Positions 20,433-31,127 of a stretch of DNA of 64,000 nucleotides are shown piece by piece. The position numbers and the translations under genes were made by a program. The notes under the pieces are model-generated. The model worked only from the letters and a program-made list of their open reading frames with translations. It was not told the DNA's origin and ran no database searches. Numbering within the stretch: position 1 is the first letter of the stretch; each line of letters begins with the position of its first letter. This DNA comes from Tenrec ecaudatus (lineage: Eukaryota > Chordata > Mammalia > Afrosoricida > Tenrecidae), in assembly GCF_050624435.1 (NCBI RefSeq), contig NC_134536.1, positions 146,213,987-146,277,986 on the forward strand, read 5' to 3'.

Positions 20433-22786
20433 CACCCCGAGGCTTTAGGCTCCCCTAGGCTAAGGCTAGGGCTCCCCTAGCCTTCAGGCTAGTCCACCCC
20501 TAGGCTTTAGGCTCTGGCTCCCCTAGGGTAAGGCTAGGGCTCCCCTAGCCTTCAGGCTAGGGCACCCCGAGGCTTTAGGCTCCCCTAGGCTAAGGCTAGG
20601 GCTCCCCTAGCCTTCAGGCTAGGGCATCCCTAGGCTTTAGGCTGGGCTCCCCTAGGCTAAGGCTAGGGCTTCCCTAGCCTTCAGGCTAGGGCACGCCGAG
20701 GCTTTAGGCACCCATAGGCTAAGGCTAGGGCTCCCCTAGCCTTCAGGCTAGGGCACCCCTAGGGTTTAGGCTCAGGCTCCCCTAGACTAAGGCTAGGGCT
20801 CCCATAGCCTTCAGGCTAGAGCACCCCGAGGCTTTAGGCTCCCCTAGGATAAGGCTTGGGCTCCCCTAGCCTTCAGGCTAGGGCACCCCTAGGCTTTAGG
20901 CTCGGGTTCCCCTAGGCTAAGGCTAGGGGTCCCCTAGCCTTCAGGCTAGGGCACCCCTAGGCTTTAGGCTCGGGCACCCCTAGGCTAAGGCTCGGGCTCC
21001 CCTAGCTTTCAGGCTAGGGCACCCCTAGGCTTTAGGCTCGGGCTCCCCTAGGCTAAGGCTCGGGCTCCCCTAGCCTTTAGGCAAGAGCACCCCTAGGCTT
21101 TAGGCTCGGGCTCCCCTAGCATTCAGGCTAGGGCACCCCTAGGCTTTAGGCTCGGGCTCCCCTAGGCTAAGGCTCGGGCTCCCCTAGCCTTCAGGCTAGG
21201 GCACCCCTAGGCTTTAGGCTCGGGCTCCCCTAGGCTAAGGCTCGGGCTCCCCTAGCCTTCAGGTTAGGGCACCCCTAGGCTTTAGGCTCGGGCTGCCCTA
21301 GGCTAAAGCTCGGGCTCCCCTAGCATTCAGGCTATGGCACCCCTAGGCTTTACGCTCGGGCTCCCCTAGGCTAAGGCTCGGGCTCCCCTAGCCTTCAGGC
21401 TAGGGCACCCCTAGGCTTTAGGCTCAGGCTCCCCTAGGCTAAGCCTCGGGCTCCCCTAGCCTTCAGGCTAGGGCACCCCTAGGCTTTAGGCTCGGGCTCC
21501 CCTAGGCTAAGGCTCGGGCTCCCCTAGCTTCAGGCTAGGGCAACCCTAGGCTTTAGGCTACCCTAGCCTAAGGCTAGGGCTCCCCTAGCCTTCAGGCTAG
21601 GGCACTCCTAGGCTTTAGGCTCGGGCTCCCCAAGGCTACGGCTAGGGCTCCCCTAGCCTTCAGGCTAGGGCAACCTGAGGCTTTAGGCTCCCCTAGGCTA
21701 AGGCTAGGGCTCCCCTAGCCTTCAGGCTAGGCCACCCCTAGGCTTTAGGCTCGGGCTCCCCTAGGGTACGGCTTGGACTCCCCTAGCCTTCAGGCTAAGG
21801 CACCCCGAGGCTTTAGGCTCCCCTAGGCTAAGGCTAGGGCTCCCCTAGCCTTCAGGCTAGGGCACCCCTAGGCTTTAGGCTCGGGCTCCCCTAGGCTAAG
21901 GCTCGGGCTCCCCTAGCCTTCAGGCTAGGGCACCCCTAGGCTTTAGGCACGGGCTCCCCTAGCATTCAGGCTAGGGCACCCCTAGGCTTTAGGCTCGGGC
22001 TCCCCTAGGCTAAGGCTCGGGCTCCCCTAGCCTTCAAGCTAGGGCACCCCTAGGCTTTAGGCTCGGGCTCCCCTAGGCTAAGGCTCGGGCTCCCCTAGCT
22101 TTCAGGTTAGGGCACCCCTAGGCTTTAGGCTCGGGCTCCCCTAGGCTAAGGCTCGGGCTCCCCTAGCATTCAGGCTATGGCACCCCTAGGCTTTACGCTC
22201 GGGCTCCCCTAGGCTAAGGCTCGGGCTACCCTAGCCTTCAGGCTAGGGCACCCCTAGGCTTTAGGCTCAGGCTCCCCTAGGCTAAGGCTCGGGCTCCCCT
22301 AGCCTTCAGGCTAGGGCACCCCTAGCCTTTAGGCTCGGGCTCCCCTAGGCTAAGGCTCGGGCTCCCCTAGCCTTCAGGCTAGGGCACCCCTAGGCTTTAG
22401 GCTCGGGCTCCCCTAGCATTCAGGCTAGGGCACCCCTAGGCTTTAGGCTCGGGCTCCCCTAGGCTAAGGTTCGGGCTCCCCTAGCCTTCAGGCTAGGGCA
22501 CCCCTAGGCTTTAGGCTCGGGCTCCCCTAGGCTAAGGCTCGGGCTCCCCTAGCCTTCAGGTTAGGGCACCCCTAGGCTTTAGGCTCGGGCTCCCCTAGGC
22601 TAAGGCTCGGGCTCCCCTAGCATTCAGGCTATGGCACCCCTAGGCTTTACGCTCGGGCTCCCCTAGGCTAAGGCTCGGGCTCCCCTAGCCTTCAGGCTAG
22701 GGCACCCCTAGGCTTTAGGCTAGGGCTCCCCTAGGCTAAGGCTAGGGCTCCCCTAGCCTTCCGGCTAGGGCACCCCTAGGCTTTAG

Positions 22787-23148
22787 GCAAGGGCTCCCCT
22801 AGGCTAAGGCTAGGGCTCCGCTAGCCTTCAGGCTAGGGCACCCCTAGGCTTTAGGCTAGGGCTCCCCTAGGCTAAGGCTAGGGCTCCCCTAACCTTCAGA
22901 CTAGGGCACCCCTAGGCTTTAGGCTAGGGCTCCCCTAGGCTAAGGCTAGGGCTCCCCTAGGCTAAGGCTAGGGCTCCCCTAGCCTTCAGCCTAGGGCACC
23001 CCTAGGCTTTAGGCTAGGGCTCCCCTAGGCTAAGGCTAGGGCTCCCCTAGCCTTCAGGCTAGGGCACCCCTAGGCCTTAGGCTAGGGCTCCCCTAGGCTA
23101 AGGCTAGGGCTCCCCTAGCCTTCAGGCTAGGGCACCCCTAGGCTTTAG
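22787..23148 (+). repeat. 362-bp tandem duplication at the left end of block Q copy 2
   Basis: GGCAAGGGCTCC followed by CTCCGCTAGCC occurs at 22787 and again at 23149, 362 bp apart. 362 bp fits four 68-bp monomers plus one 90-bp A-doubled monomer. In the copy at 34 kb only one version is present (34381, which is +11,594 from the first and +11,232 from the second), so that copy either predates the duplication or has collapsed it. Confidence 0.8.
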
Positions 23149-26100
23149 GCAAGGGCTCCCCTAGGCTAAGGCTAGGGCTCCGCTAGCCTTCAGGCTAGGG
23201 CACCCCTAGGCTTTAGGCTAGGGCTCCCCTAGGCTAAGGCTAGGGCTCCCCTAGCCTTCAGGCTAGGGCACCCCTAGGCTTTAGGCTAGGGCTCCCCTAG
23301 GTTAAGGCTAGGGCTCCCCTAGCCTTCAGGCTGGGGCACGCCTAGGCATTAGGCTAGGGCTCCCTTAGGCTAAGGGTAGGGCTCCCCTAGCCTTCAGGCT
23401 AGGGCACTCCTAGGCTTTAGGCTCCCCTAGGCTAAGGCTAGGGCTCCCCTAGGCTAAGGCTAGGGCTCCCCTAGCCTTCAGGCTAGGGCATCCCTAGACT
23501 TTGGGCTAGGGCTCCCCTAGGCTAAGGCTAGGGCTCCCCTAGCCTTCAGGCTAGGGCAACCCTAGGCTTCCGGCTAGGGCACCCCTAGGCTTTGGGCTCC
23601 CCTAGGCTAAGGCTAGGGCTACCCTAGCCGTCCGGCTAGGGCACCCCTAGGTTTTAGGCTAGGGCTCCCCCAGGCTAAGGCTAGGGCTCCCCTAGCCTTC
23701 CGGCTAGGGCACCCCTAGGCTTTAGGCTAGGGCTCCCCCAGGCTAAGGCTAAGGCTTCCCTAGCCTTCCGGCTAGGGCACCCCTAGGCTTTAGGCTCGGG
23801 CTCCCCTAGGCTAAGGCTAGGGCTCCCCTAGCCTTCAGGCTAGGGCACCCCGAGGCTTTAGGCTCCCCTTGGCTAAGGCTAGGGCTCCCCTAGCATTCAG
23901 GCTAGGGCACCCCTAGGCTTTAGGCTTGGGCTCCCCTAGGCTAAGGCTAGGGCTCCCCTAGGCTAAGGCTAGGGCTCCCCTAGCCTTCAGGCTAGGGCAA
24001 CCCTAGGTTTTAGGCTCCCCTAGGCTAAGGCTAGGGCTCCCCTAGGCTAAGGCTAGGGCTCCCCTAGCCTTCAGGCTAGGGCAACCCTAGGTTTTAGGCT
24101 CCCCTAGACTAAGGCTAGGGCTCCCCTAGGCTTTAGGCTCGGGTTCCCCTAGGCTAAGGCTAGGGGTCCCCTAGCCTTCAGGCTAGGGCACCCCTAGGCT
24201 TTAGGCTCGGGTTCCCCTAGGCTAAGCCTAGGGGTCCCCTAGCCTTCAGGCTAGGGCACCCCTAGGCTTTAGGCTCGGGCTCCCCTAGGCTAAGGCTCGG
24301 GCTCCCCTAGCCTTCAGGCTAGGGCACCCCTAGGCTTTAGGCTCGGGCTCCCCTAGGCTAAGGCTCGGGCTCCCCTAGCCTTCAGGCTAGGGCACCCCTA
24401 GGCTTTAGGCTCGGGCTCCCCTAGGATAAGGCTCGGGCTCCCCTAGCCTTCAGGTTAGGGCACCCCTAGGCTTTAGGCTCGGGCTCCCCTAGGCTAAGGC
24501 TCAGGCTCCCCTAGCATTCAGGCTATGGCACCCCTAGGCTTTAGGCTCGGGCTCCCCTAGGCTAAGGCTCGGGCTCCCCTAGCCTTCAGGCTAGGGCACC
24601 CCTAGGCTTTAGGCACAGGCTCCCCTATGCTAAGGCTCGGGCTCCCCTAGCCTTCAGGCTATGGCACCCCTAGGCTTTAGGCTCGGGCTCCCCTAGGCTA
24701 AGGCTCGGGCACCCCTAGCCTTCAGGCTAGGGCACCCCTAGGCTTTAGGCTCAGGCTCCCCTAGGCTAAGGCTCGGGCTCCCCTAGCCTTCAGGCTAGGG
24801 CACCCCTAGGCTTTAGGCTCGGGCTCCCCTAGGCTAAGGCTCGGGCTACCCTAGCTTCAGGCTAGGGCAACCCAAGGCTTTAGGCTCCCCTAGGCTAAGG
24901 CTAGGGCTCCCCTAGCCTTCAGGCTAGGGCACCCCTAGGCTTTAGGATCCCCTAGGCTAAGGCTAGGGCTCCCCTAGCCTTCAGGCTAGGGCACCCCTAG
25001 GCTTTAGGCTCTGGCTCCCCTAAGCTAAGGCTAGGGCTCCCCTAGCCTTCAGGCTAGGGCACCCCGAGGCTTTAGGCTCCCCTAGGCTAAGGCTAGGGAT
25101 CCCCTAGCCTTCAGGCTAGGGCACCCCTAGGCTTTAGGCTCGGGCTCCCCTAAGCTACGGCTAGGGCTCCCCTAGCCTTGAGGCTAGGGCAACCTGAGGC
25201 TTTAGGCTCCCCTAGGCTAAGTCTAGGGCTCCCCTAGCCTTCAGGCTAGGCCACCCCTAGGCTTTAGGCTCGGGCTCCCCTAGGGTACGGCTTGGGCTCC
25301 CCTAGCCTTCAGGCTAAGGCATCCCGTGGCTTTAGGCTGCTCTAGGCTAAGGGTAAGGCTCCCCTAACCTTCAGGCTAGGGCATCCCTAGGCTTTAGGCT
25401 CGGGCTCCCCTAGGCTAAGGCTAGGGCTTCCCTAGCCTTCAGGCTAGGGCACGCCGAGGCTTTAGGCACCCATAGGCTAAGGCTAGGGCTCCCCTAGCCT
25501 TCAGGCTAGGGCACCCCTAGGGTTTAGGCTCGGGCTCCCCTAGACTAAGACTAGGGCTCCCATAGCCTTCAGGCTAGGGCACCCCGAGGCTTTAGGCTCC
25601 CCTAGGATAAGGCTTGGGCTCCCCTAGCCTTCAGGCTAGGGCACCCCTAGGCTTTAGGCTCGGGCTCCCCTAGGCTAAGGCTCGGGCTCCCCTAGCCTTC
25701 AGGCTAGGGCACCCCTAGGCTTTAGGCACGGGCTCCCCTAGCATTCAGGCTAGGGCACCCCTAGGCTTTAGGCTCGGGCTCCCCTAGGCTAAGGCTCGGG
25801 CTCCCCTAGCCTTCAAGCTAGGGCACCCCTAGGCTTTAGGCCCGGGCTCCCCTAGGCTAAGGCTCGGGCTCCCCTAGCCTTCAGGTTAGGGCACCCCTAG
25901 GCTTTAGGCTCGGGCTCCCCTAGACTAAGGCTCGGGCTCCCCTAGCATTCAGGCTATGGCACCCCTAGGCTTTACGCTCGGGCTCCCCTAGGCTAAGGCT
26001 CGGGCTCCCCTAGCCTTCAGGCTAGGGCACCCCTAGGCTTTAGGCTCAGGCTCCCCTAGGCTAAGGCTCGGGCTCCCCTAGCCTTCAGGCTAGGGCACCC

Positions 26101-29100
26101 CTAGCCTTTAGGCTCGGGCTCCCCTAGGCTAAGGCTCGGGCTCCCCTAGCCTTCAGGCTAGGGCACCCCTAGGCTTTAGGCTCGGGCTCCCCTAGCATTC
26201 AGGCTAGGGCACCCCTAGGCTTTAGGCTCGGGCTCCCCTAGGCTAAGGTTCGGGCTCCCCTAGCCTTCAGGCTAGGGCAACCCTAGGCTTTAGGCTCGGG
26301 CTCCCCTAGGCTAAGGCTCGGGCTCCCCTAGCCTTCAGGTTAGGGCACCCCTAGGCTTTAGGCTCGGGCTCCCCTAGGCTAAGGCTCGGGCTCCCCTAGC
26401 ATTCAGGCTATGGCAACCCTAGGCTTTACGCTCGGGCTCCCCTAGGCTAAGGCTCGGGCTCCCCTAGCCTTCAGGCTAGGGCACCCCTAGGCTTTAGGCT
26501 CAGGCTCCCCTAGGCTAAGGCTCGGGCTCCCCTAGCCTTCAGGCTAGGGCACCCCTAGGCTTTAGGCTCGGGCTCCCCTAGGCTAAGGTTCGGGCTCCCC
26601 TAGCTTCAGGCTAGGGCAACCCTAGGCTTTAGGCTCCCCTAGGCTAAGGCTAGGGCTCCCCTAGCCTTCAGGCTAGGGCACCCCTAGGCTTTAGGATCCC
26701 CTAGGCTAAGGCTAGGGCTCCCCTAGCCTTCAGGCTAGGGCACCCCTAGGCTTTAGGCTCTGGCTCCCCTAAGCTAAGGCTAGGGCTCCCCTAGCCTTCA
26801 GGCTAGGGCACCCCGAGGCTTTAGGCTCCCCTAGGCTAAGGCTAGGGATCCCCTAGCCTTCAGGCTAGGGCACCCCTAGGCTTTAGGCTCGGGCTCCCCA
26901 AGGCTACGGCTAGGGCTCCCCTAGCCTTCAGGCTAGGGCACCCCGAGGCTTTAGGCTCCCCTAGGCTAAGGCTAGGGCTCCCCTAGCCTTCAGGCTAGGC
27001 CACCCCTAGGCTTTAGGCTCGGGCTCACCTAGGGTATGGCTTGGGCTCCCCTAGCCTTCAGGCTAAGGCACCCCGAGGATTTAGGCTCCCCTAGGCTAAG
27101 GCTAGGGCTCCCCTAGCCTTCAGGCTAGGGCATCCCTAAGCTTTAGGCTCGGGTTCCCCTAGGCTAAGGCTAGGGGTCCCCTAGCCTTCCGGCTAGGGCA
27201 CCCCGAGGCTTTAGGCTGCCCTAGGCTAAGGCTAGGGCTCCCCTAGCCTTCAGGCTAGGGCACCCCTAGGCTTTAGGCTCGGGCTCCCTTAGCTAAGGCT
27301 AGGGCTCCCCTAGGCTAAGGCTAGGGCTCCCCTAGCCTTCAGGCTAGCGCACCCCGAGGATTTAGGCTCCCCTAGGCTAAGGCTAGGGCTCCCCTAGCCT
27401 TCAGGCTAGGTCACCCCTAGGCTTTAGGCTCCCCTAGGCTAAGGCTAGGGCTCCCCTAGCCTTCAGGCTAGTGCACCCCGAGGATTTAGTCTCCCCTAGG
27501 CTAAGGCTAGGACTCCCCTAGCCTTCAGGCTAGGGCACCCCTTGGCTTTAGGCTCGGGCTCCCCTAGGCTAAGGCTAGGGCTCCCCTAACCTTAAGGCTA
27601 GGGCACCACGAGGCTTTAGGCTCCCCTATGCTAAGGCTCGGGCTCCCCTAGCCTTCAGGCTAGGGCACCCCTAGGATTTAGGCTCGGGCTCCCCTAGGCT
27701 AAGGCTCGGGCTCCCCTAGCCTTCAGGCTAGGGCAAACCTAGGCTTTAGGCTCGGGCTCCCCTAGCCTAAGGCTCGGGCTCCCCTAGCCTTCAGGTTAGG
27801 GCACACCTAGGCTTTAGGCTCGGGCTCCCCTAGGCTAAGGCTCGGGCTCCCCTAGCATTCAGGCTATGGCACCCATAGGCTTTAGGCTCGGGCTCCCCTA
27901 GGCTAAGGCTCGGGCTCCCCTAGCCTTCAGGCTAGGGCACCCCTAGGCTTTAGGCTCGGGCTCCCCTAGGCTAAGGCTCGGGCTCCCCTAGCCTTCAGGC
28001 TAGGGCACCCCTAGGCTTTAGGCTCGGGCTCCCCTAGGCTAAGGCTCGGGCTCCCCTAGCTTCAGGCTAGGGCAACCCTAGGCTTTAGGCTCCCCTAGGC
28101 TAAGGCTAGGGCTCCACTAGCCTTCAGGCTATGGCACCCCTAGGCTTTAGGAACCCCTAGGCTAAGGCTAGGGCTCCCCTAGACTTCAGGCTAGGGCACC
28201 CCTAGGCTTTAGGATCCCCTAGGCTAAGGCTAGGGCTCCCCTAGCCTTCAGGCTAGGGCACCCCTAGGCTTTAGGCTCTGGCTCCCCTAAGCTAAGGCTA
28301 AGGCTCCCCTAGCCTTCAGGCTAGGGCACCCCGAGGCTTTAGGCTCCCCTAGGCTAAGGCTAGGGATCCCCTAGCCTTCAGGCTAGGGCACCCCTAGGCT
28401 TTAGGCTCGGGCTCCCCTAGGCTACGGCTAGGGCTCCCCTAGCCTTCAGGCTAGGGCAACCTGAGGCTTTAGGATCCCCTAGGCTAAGGCTAGGGCTCCC
28501 CTAGCCTTCAGGCTAGGCCACCCCTAGGCTTTAGGCTCGGGCTCCCCTAGGGTACGGCTTGGGCTCCCCTAGCCTTCAGGCTAAGGCACCCCGAGGCTTT
28601 AGGCTCCCCTAGGGTAAGGCTAGGGCTCCCCTAGCCTTCAGGCTAGGGCATCCCTAGGCTTTAGGCTCGGTTTCCCCTAGGCTAAGGCTAGGGGTCCCCT
28701 AGCCTTCAGGCTAGGGCACCCCGAGGCTTTAGGCTGCCCTAGGCTAAGGCTAAGGCTCCCCTAGCCTTCAGGCTAGGGCACCCCGAGGCTTTAGACTCGG
28801 GCTCCCCTAGGCTAAGGCTAGGGGTCCCCTAGCCTTCAGGCTAGGGCACCCCTAGGCTTTAGGCTCGGGCTCCCCTAGGCTAAGGCTAGGGCTATCCTAG
28901 CCTTCAGGCTAGGGCACCCCTAGGCTTTAGGCTCGGGATCCCCTAGGCTATGGCTAGGGCTACCCTAGCCATCAGGCTAGGGCACCCCGAGGCTTTAGGC
29001 TCCCCTAGGCTAAGGCTAGGGCTCCCCTAGCTTTCAGGCTAGGGAACCCCTAGGCTTTAGGCTCTGGCTCCCCTAAGCTAAGGCTAGGGCTCCCCTAGCC

Positions 29101-31127
29101 TGAAGGCTAGGGCACCCCGAGGCTTTAGGCTCCCCTAGGCTAAGGCTAGGGCTCCCCTAGCCTTCAGGCTAGTCCACCCCTAGGCTTTAGGCTCTGGCTC
29201 CCCTAGGGTAAGGCTAGGGCTCCCCTAGCCTTCAGGCTAGGGCACCCCGAGGCTTTAGGCTCCCCTAGGCTAAGGCTAGGGCTCCCCTAGCCTTCAGGCT
29301 AGGGCATCCCTAGGCTTTAGGCTGGGCTCCCCTAGGCTAAGGCTAGGGCTTCCCTAGCCTTCAGGCTAGGGCACGCCGAGGCTTTAGGCACCCATAGGCT
29401 AAGGCTAGGGCTCCCCTAGCCTTCAGGCTAGGGCACCCCTAGGGTTTAGGCTCGGGCTCCCCTAGACTAAGGCTAGGGCTCCCATAGCCTTCAGGCTAGA
29501 GCACCCCGAGGCTTTAGGCTCCCCTAGGATAAGGCTTGGGCTCCACTAGCCTTCAGGCTAGGGCACCCCTAGGCTTTAGGCTCGGGTTCCCCTAGGCTAA
29601 GGCTAGGGGTCCCCTAGCCTTCAGGCTAGGGCACCCCTAGGCTTTAGGCTCGGGCACCCCTAGGCTAAGGCTCGGGCTCCCCTAGCTTTCAGGCTAGGGC
29701 ACCCCTAGGCTTTAGGCTCGGGCTCCCCTAGGCTAAGGCTCGGGCTCCCCTAGCCTTTAGGCAAGAGCACCCCTAGGCTTTAGGCTCGGGCTCCCCTAGC
29801 ATTCAGGCTAGGGCACCCCTAGGCTTTAGGCTCGGGCTCCCCTAGGCTAAGGCTCGGGCTCCCCTAGCCTTCAGGCTAGGGCACCCCTAGGCTTTAGGCT
29901 CGGGCTCCCCTAGGCTAAGGCTCGGGCTCCCCTAGCCTTCAGGTTAGGGCACCCCTAGGCTTTAGGCTCGGGCTGCCCTAGGCTAAAGCTCGGGCTCCCC
30001 TAGCATTCAGTCTATGGCACCCCTAGGCTTTACGCTCGGGCTCCCCTAGGCTAAGGCTCGGGCTCCCCTAGCCTTCAGGCTAGGGCACCCCTAGGCTTTA
30101 GGCTCAGGCTCCCCTAGGCTAAGCCTCGGGCTCCCCTAGCCTTCAGGCTAGGGCACCCCTAGGCTTTAGGCTCGGGCTCCCCTAGGCTAAGGCTCGGGCT
30201 CCCCTAGCTTCAGGCTAGGGCAACCCTAGGCTTTAGGCTACCCTAGCCTAAGGCTAGGGCTCCCCTAGCCTTCAGGCTAGGGCACTCCTAGGCTTTAGGC
30301 TCGGGCTCCCCAAGGCTACGGCTAGGGCTCCCCTAGCCTTCAGGCTAGGGCAACCTGAGGCTTTAGGCTCCCCTAGGCTAAGGCTAGGGCTCCCCTAGCC
30401 TTCAGGCTAGGCCACCCCTAGGCTTTAGGCTCGGGCTCCCCTAGGGTACGGCTTGGACTCCCCTAGCCTTCAGGCTAAGGCACCCCGAGGCTTTAGGCTC
30501 CCCTAGGCTAAGGCTAGGGCTCCCCTAGCCTTCAGGCTAGGGCACCCCTAGGCTTTAGGCTCGGGCTCCCCTAGGCTAAGGCTCGGGCTCCCCTAGCCTT
30601 CAGGCTAGGGCACCCCTAGGCTTTAGGCACGGGCTCCCCTAGCATTCAGGCTAGGGCACCCCTAGGCTTTAGGCTAGGGCTCCCCTAGGCTAAGGCTCGG
30701 GCTCCCCTAGCCTTCAAGCTAGGGCACCCCTAGGCTTTAGGCTCGGGCTCCCCTAGGCTAAGGCTCGGGCTCCCCTAGCTTTCAGGTTAGGGCACCCCTA
30801 GGCTTTAGGCTCGGGCTCCCCTAGGCTAAGGCTCGGGCTCCCCTAGCATTCAGGCTATGGCACCCCTAGGCTTTACGCTCGGGCTCCCCTAGGCTAAGGC
30901 TCGGGCTCCCCTAGCCTTCAGGCTAGGGCACCCCTAGGCTTTAGGCTCAGGCTCCCCTAGGCTAAGGCTCGGGCTCCCCTAGCCTTCAGGCTAGGGCACC
31001 CCTAGCCTTTAGGCTCGGGCTCCCCTAGGCTAAGGCTCGGGCTCCCCTAGCCTTCAGGCTAGGGCACCCCTAGGCTTTAGGCTCGGGCTCCCCTAGCATT
31101 CAGGCTAGGGCACCCCTAGGCTTTAGG
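22825..31127 (+). repeat. Block Q, copy 2
   Basis: This is the second copy of the 8.2-kb block, with a 130-bp segment near 27125-27255 that copy 1 lacks. The segment begins CATCCCTAAGC and ends before a second CTAGGG monomer. Corresponding segments with CATCCCTAGGC are present in the copies at 38.0, 40.4 and 50.4 kb, which suggests loss from copy 1. Pieces of this copy recur at +2,914, +11,232/+10,914 and +13,228 bp, so it resembles the parent of much of 31-53 kb. Confidence 0.83.
28212..31125 (+). repeat. 2,914-bp tandem unit, first copy
   Basis: This is the right part of block Q copy 2, repeated immediately by 31126-34040. Anchors at +2,914 are GGATCCCC (28212 and 31126), the flipped TGAA (29101 and 32015), GCAAGAGCAC (29761 and 32675), GCTTGGACTC (30451 and 33365) and TTCAGGTTAG (30781 and 33695). 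The join at 31125/31126 puts a GCATTCAGG/CTTTAGG monomer directly against GGATCCCC. Block Q copy 1 does not show this adjacency. Confidence 0.87.

Larger units (their letters stand above)
14275..22447 (+). repeat. Block Q (8.2 kb), copy 1
   Basis: This matches 22825-31127 at +8,550 bp up to about 18570 and at +8,680 bp afterwards. Anchors are CTAACCTTCAGAC (14340 and 22890), AGGCTTCCGG (15016 and 23566), CTTCAAGCTA (17261 and 25811), GGGCTCCCCA (18341 and 26891), GGGCACCACG (18921 and 27601), the flipped centre TGAA (20421 and 29101), GCAAGAGCAC (21081 and 29761) and GCTTGGACTC (21771 and 30451). The change of offset is a 130-bp difference (one 62- plus one 68-bp monomer). The block spans several cycles, with boundary monomers near 16301, 18051, 19378 and 21526. 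Confidence 0.85.
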
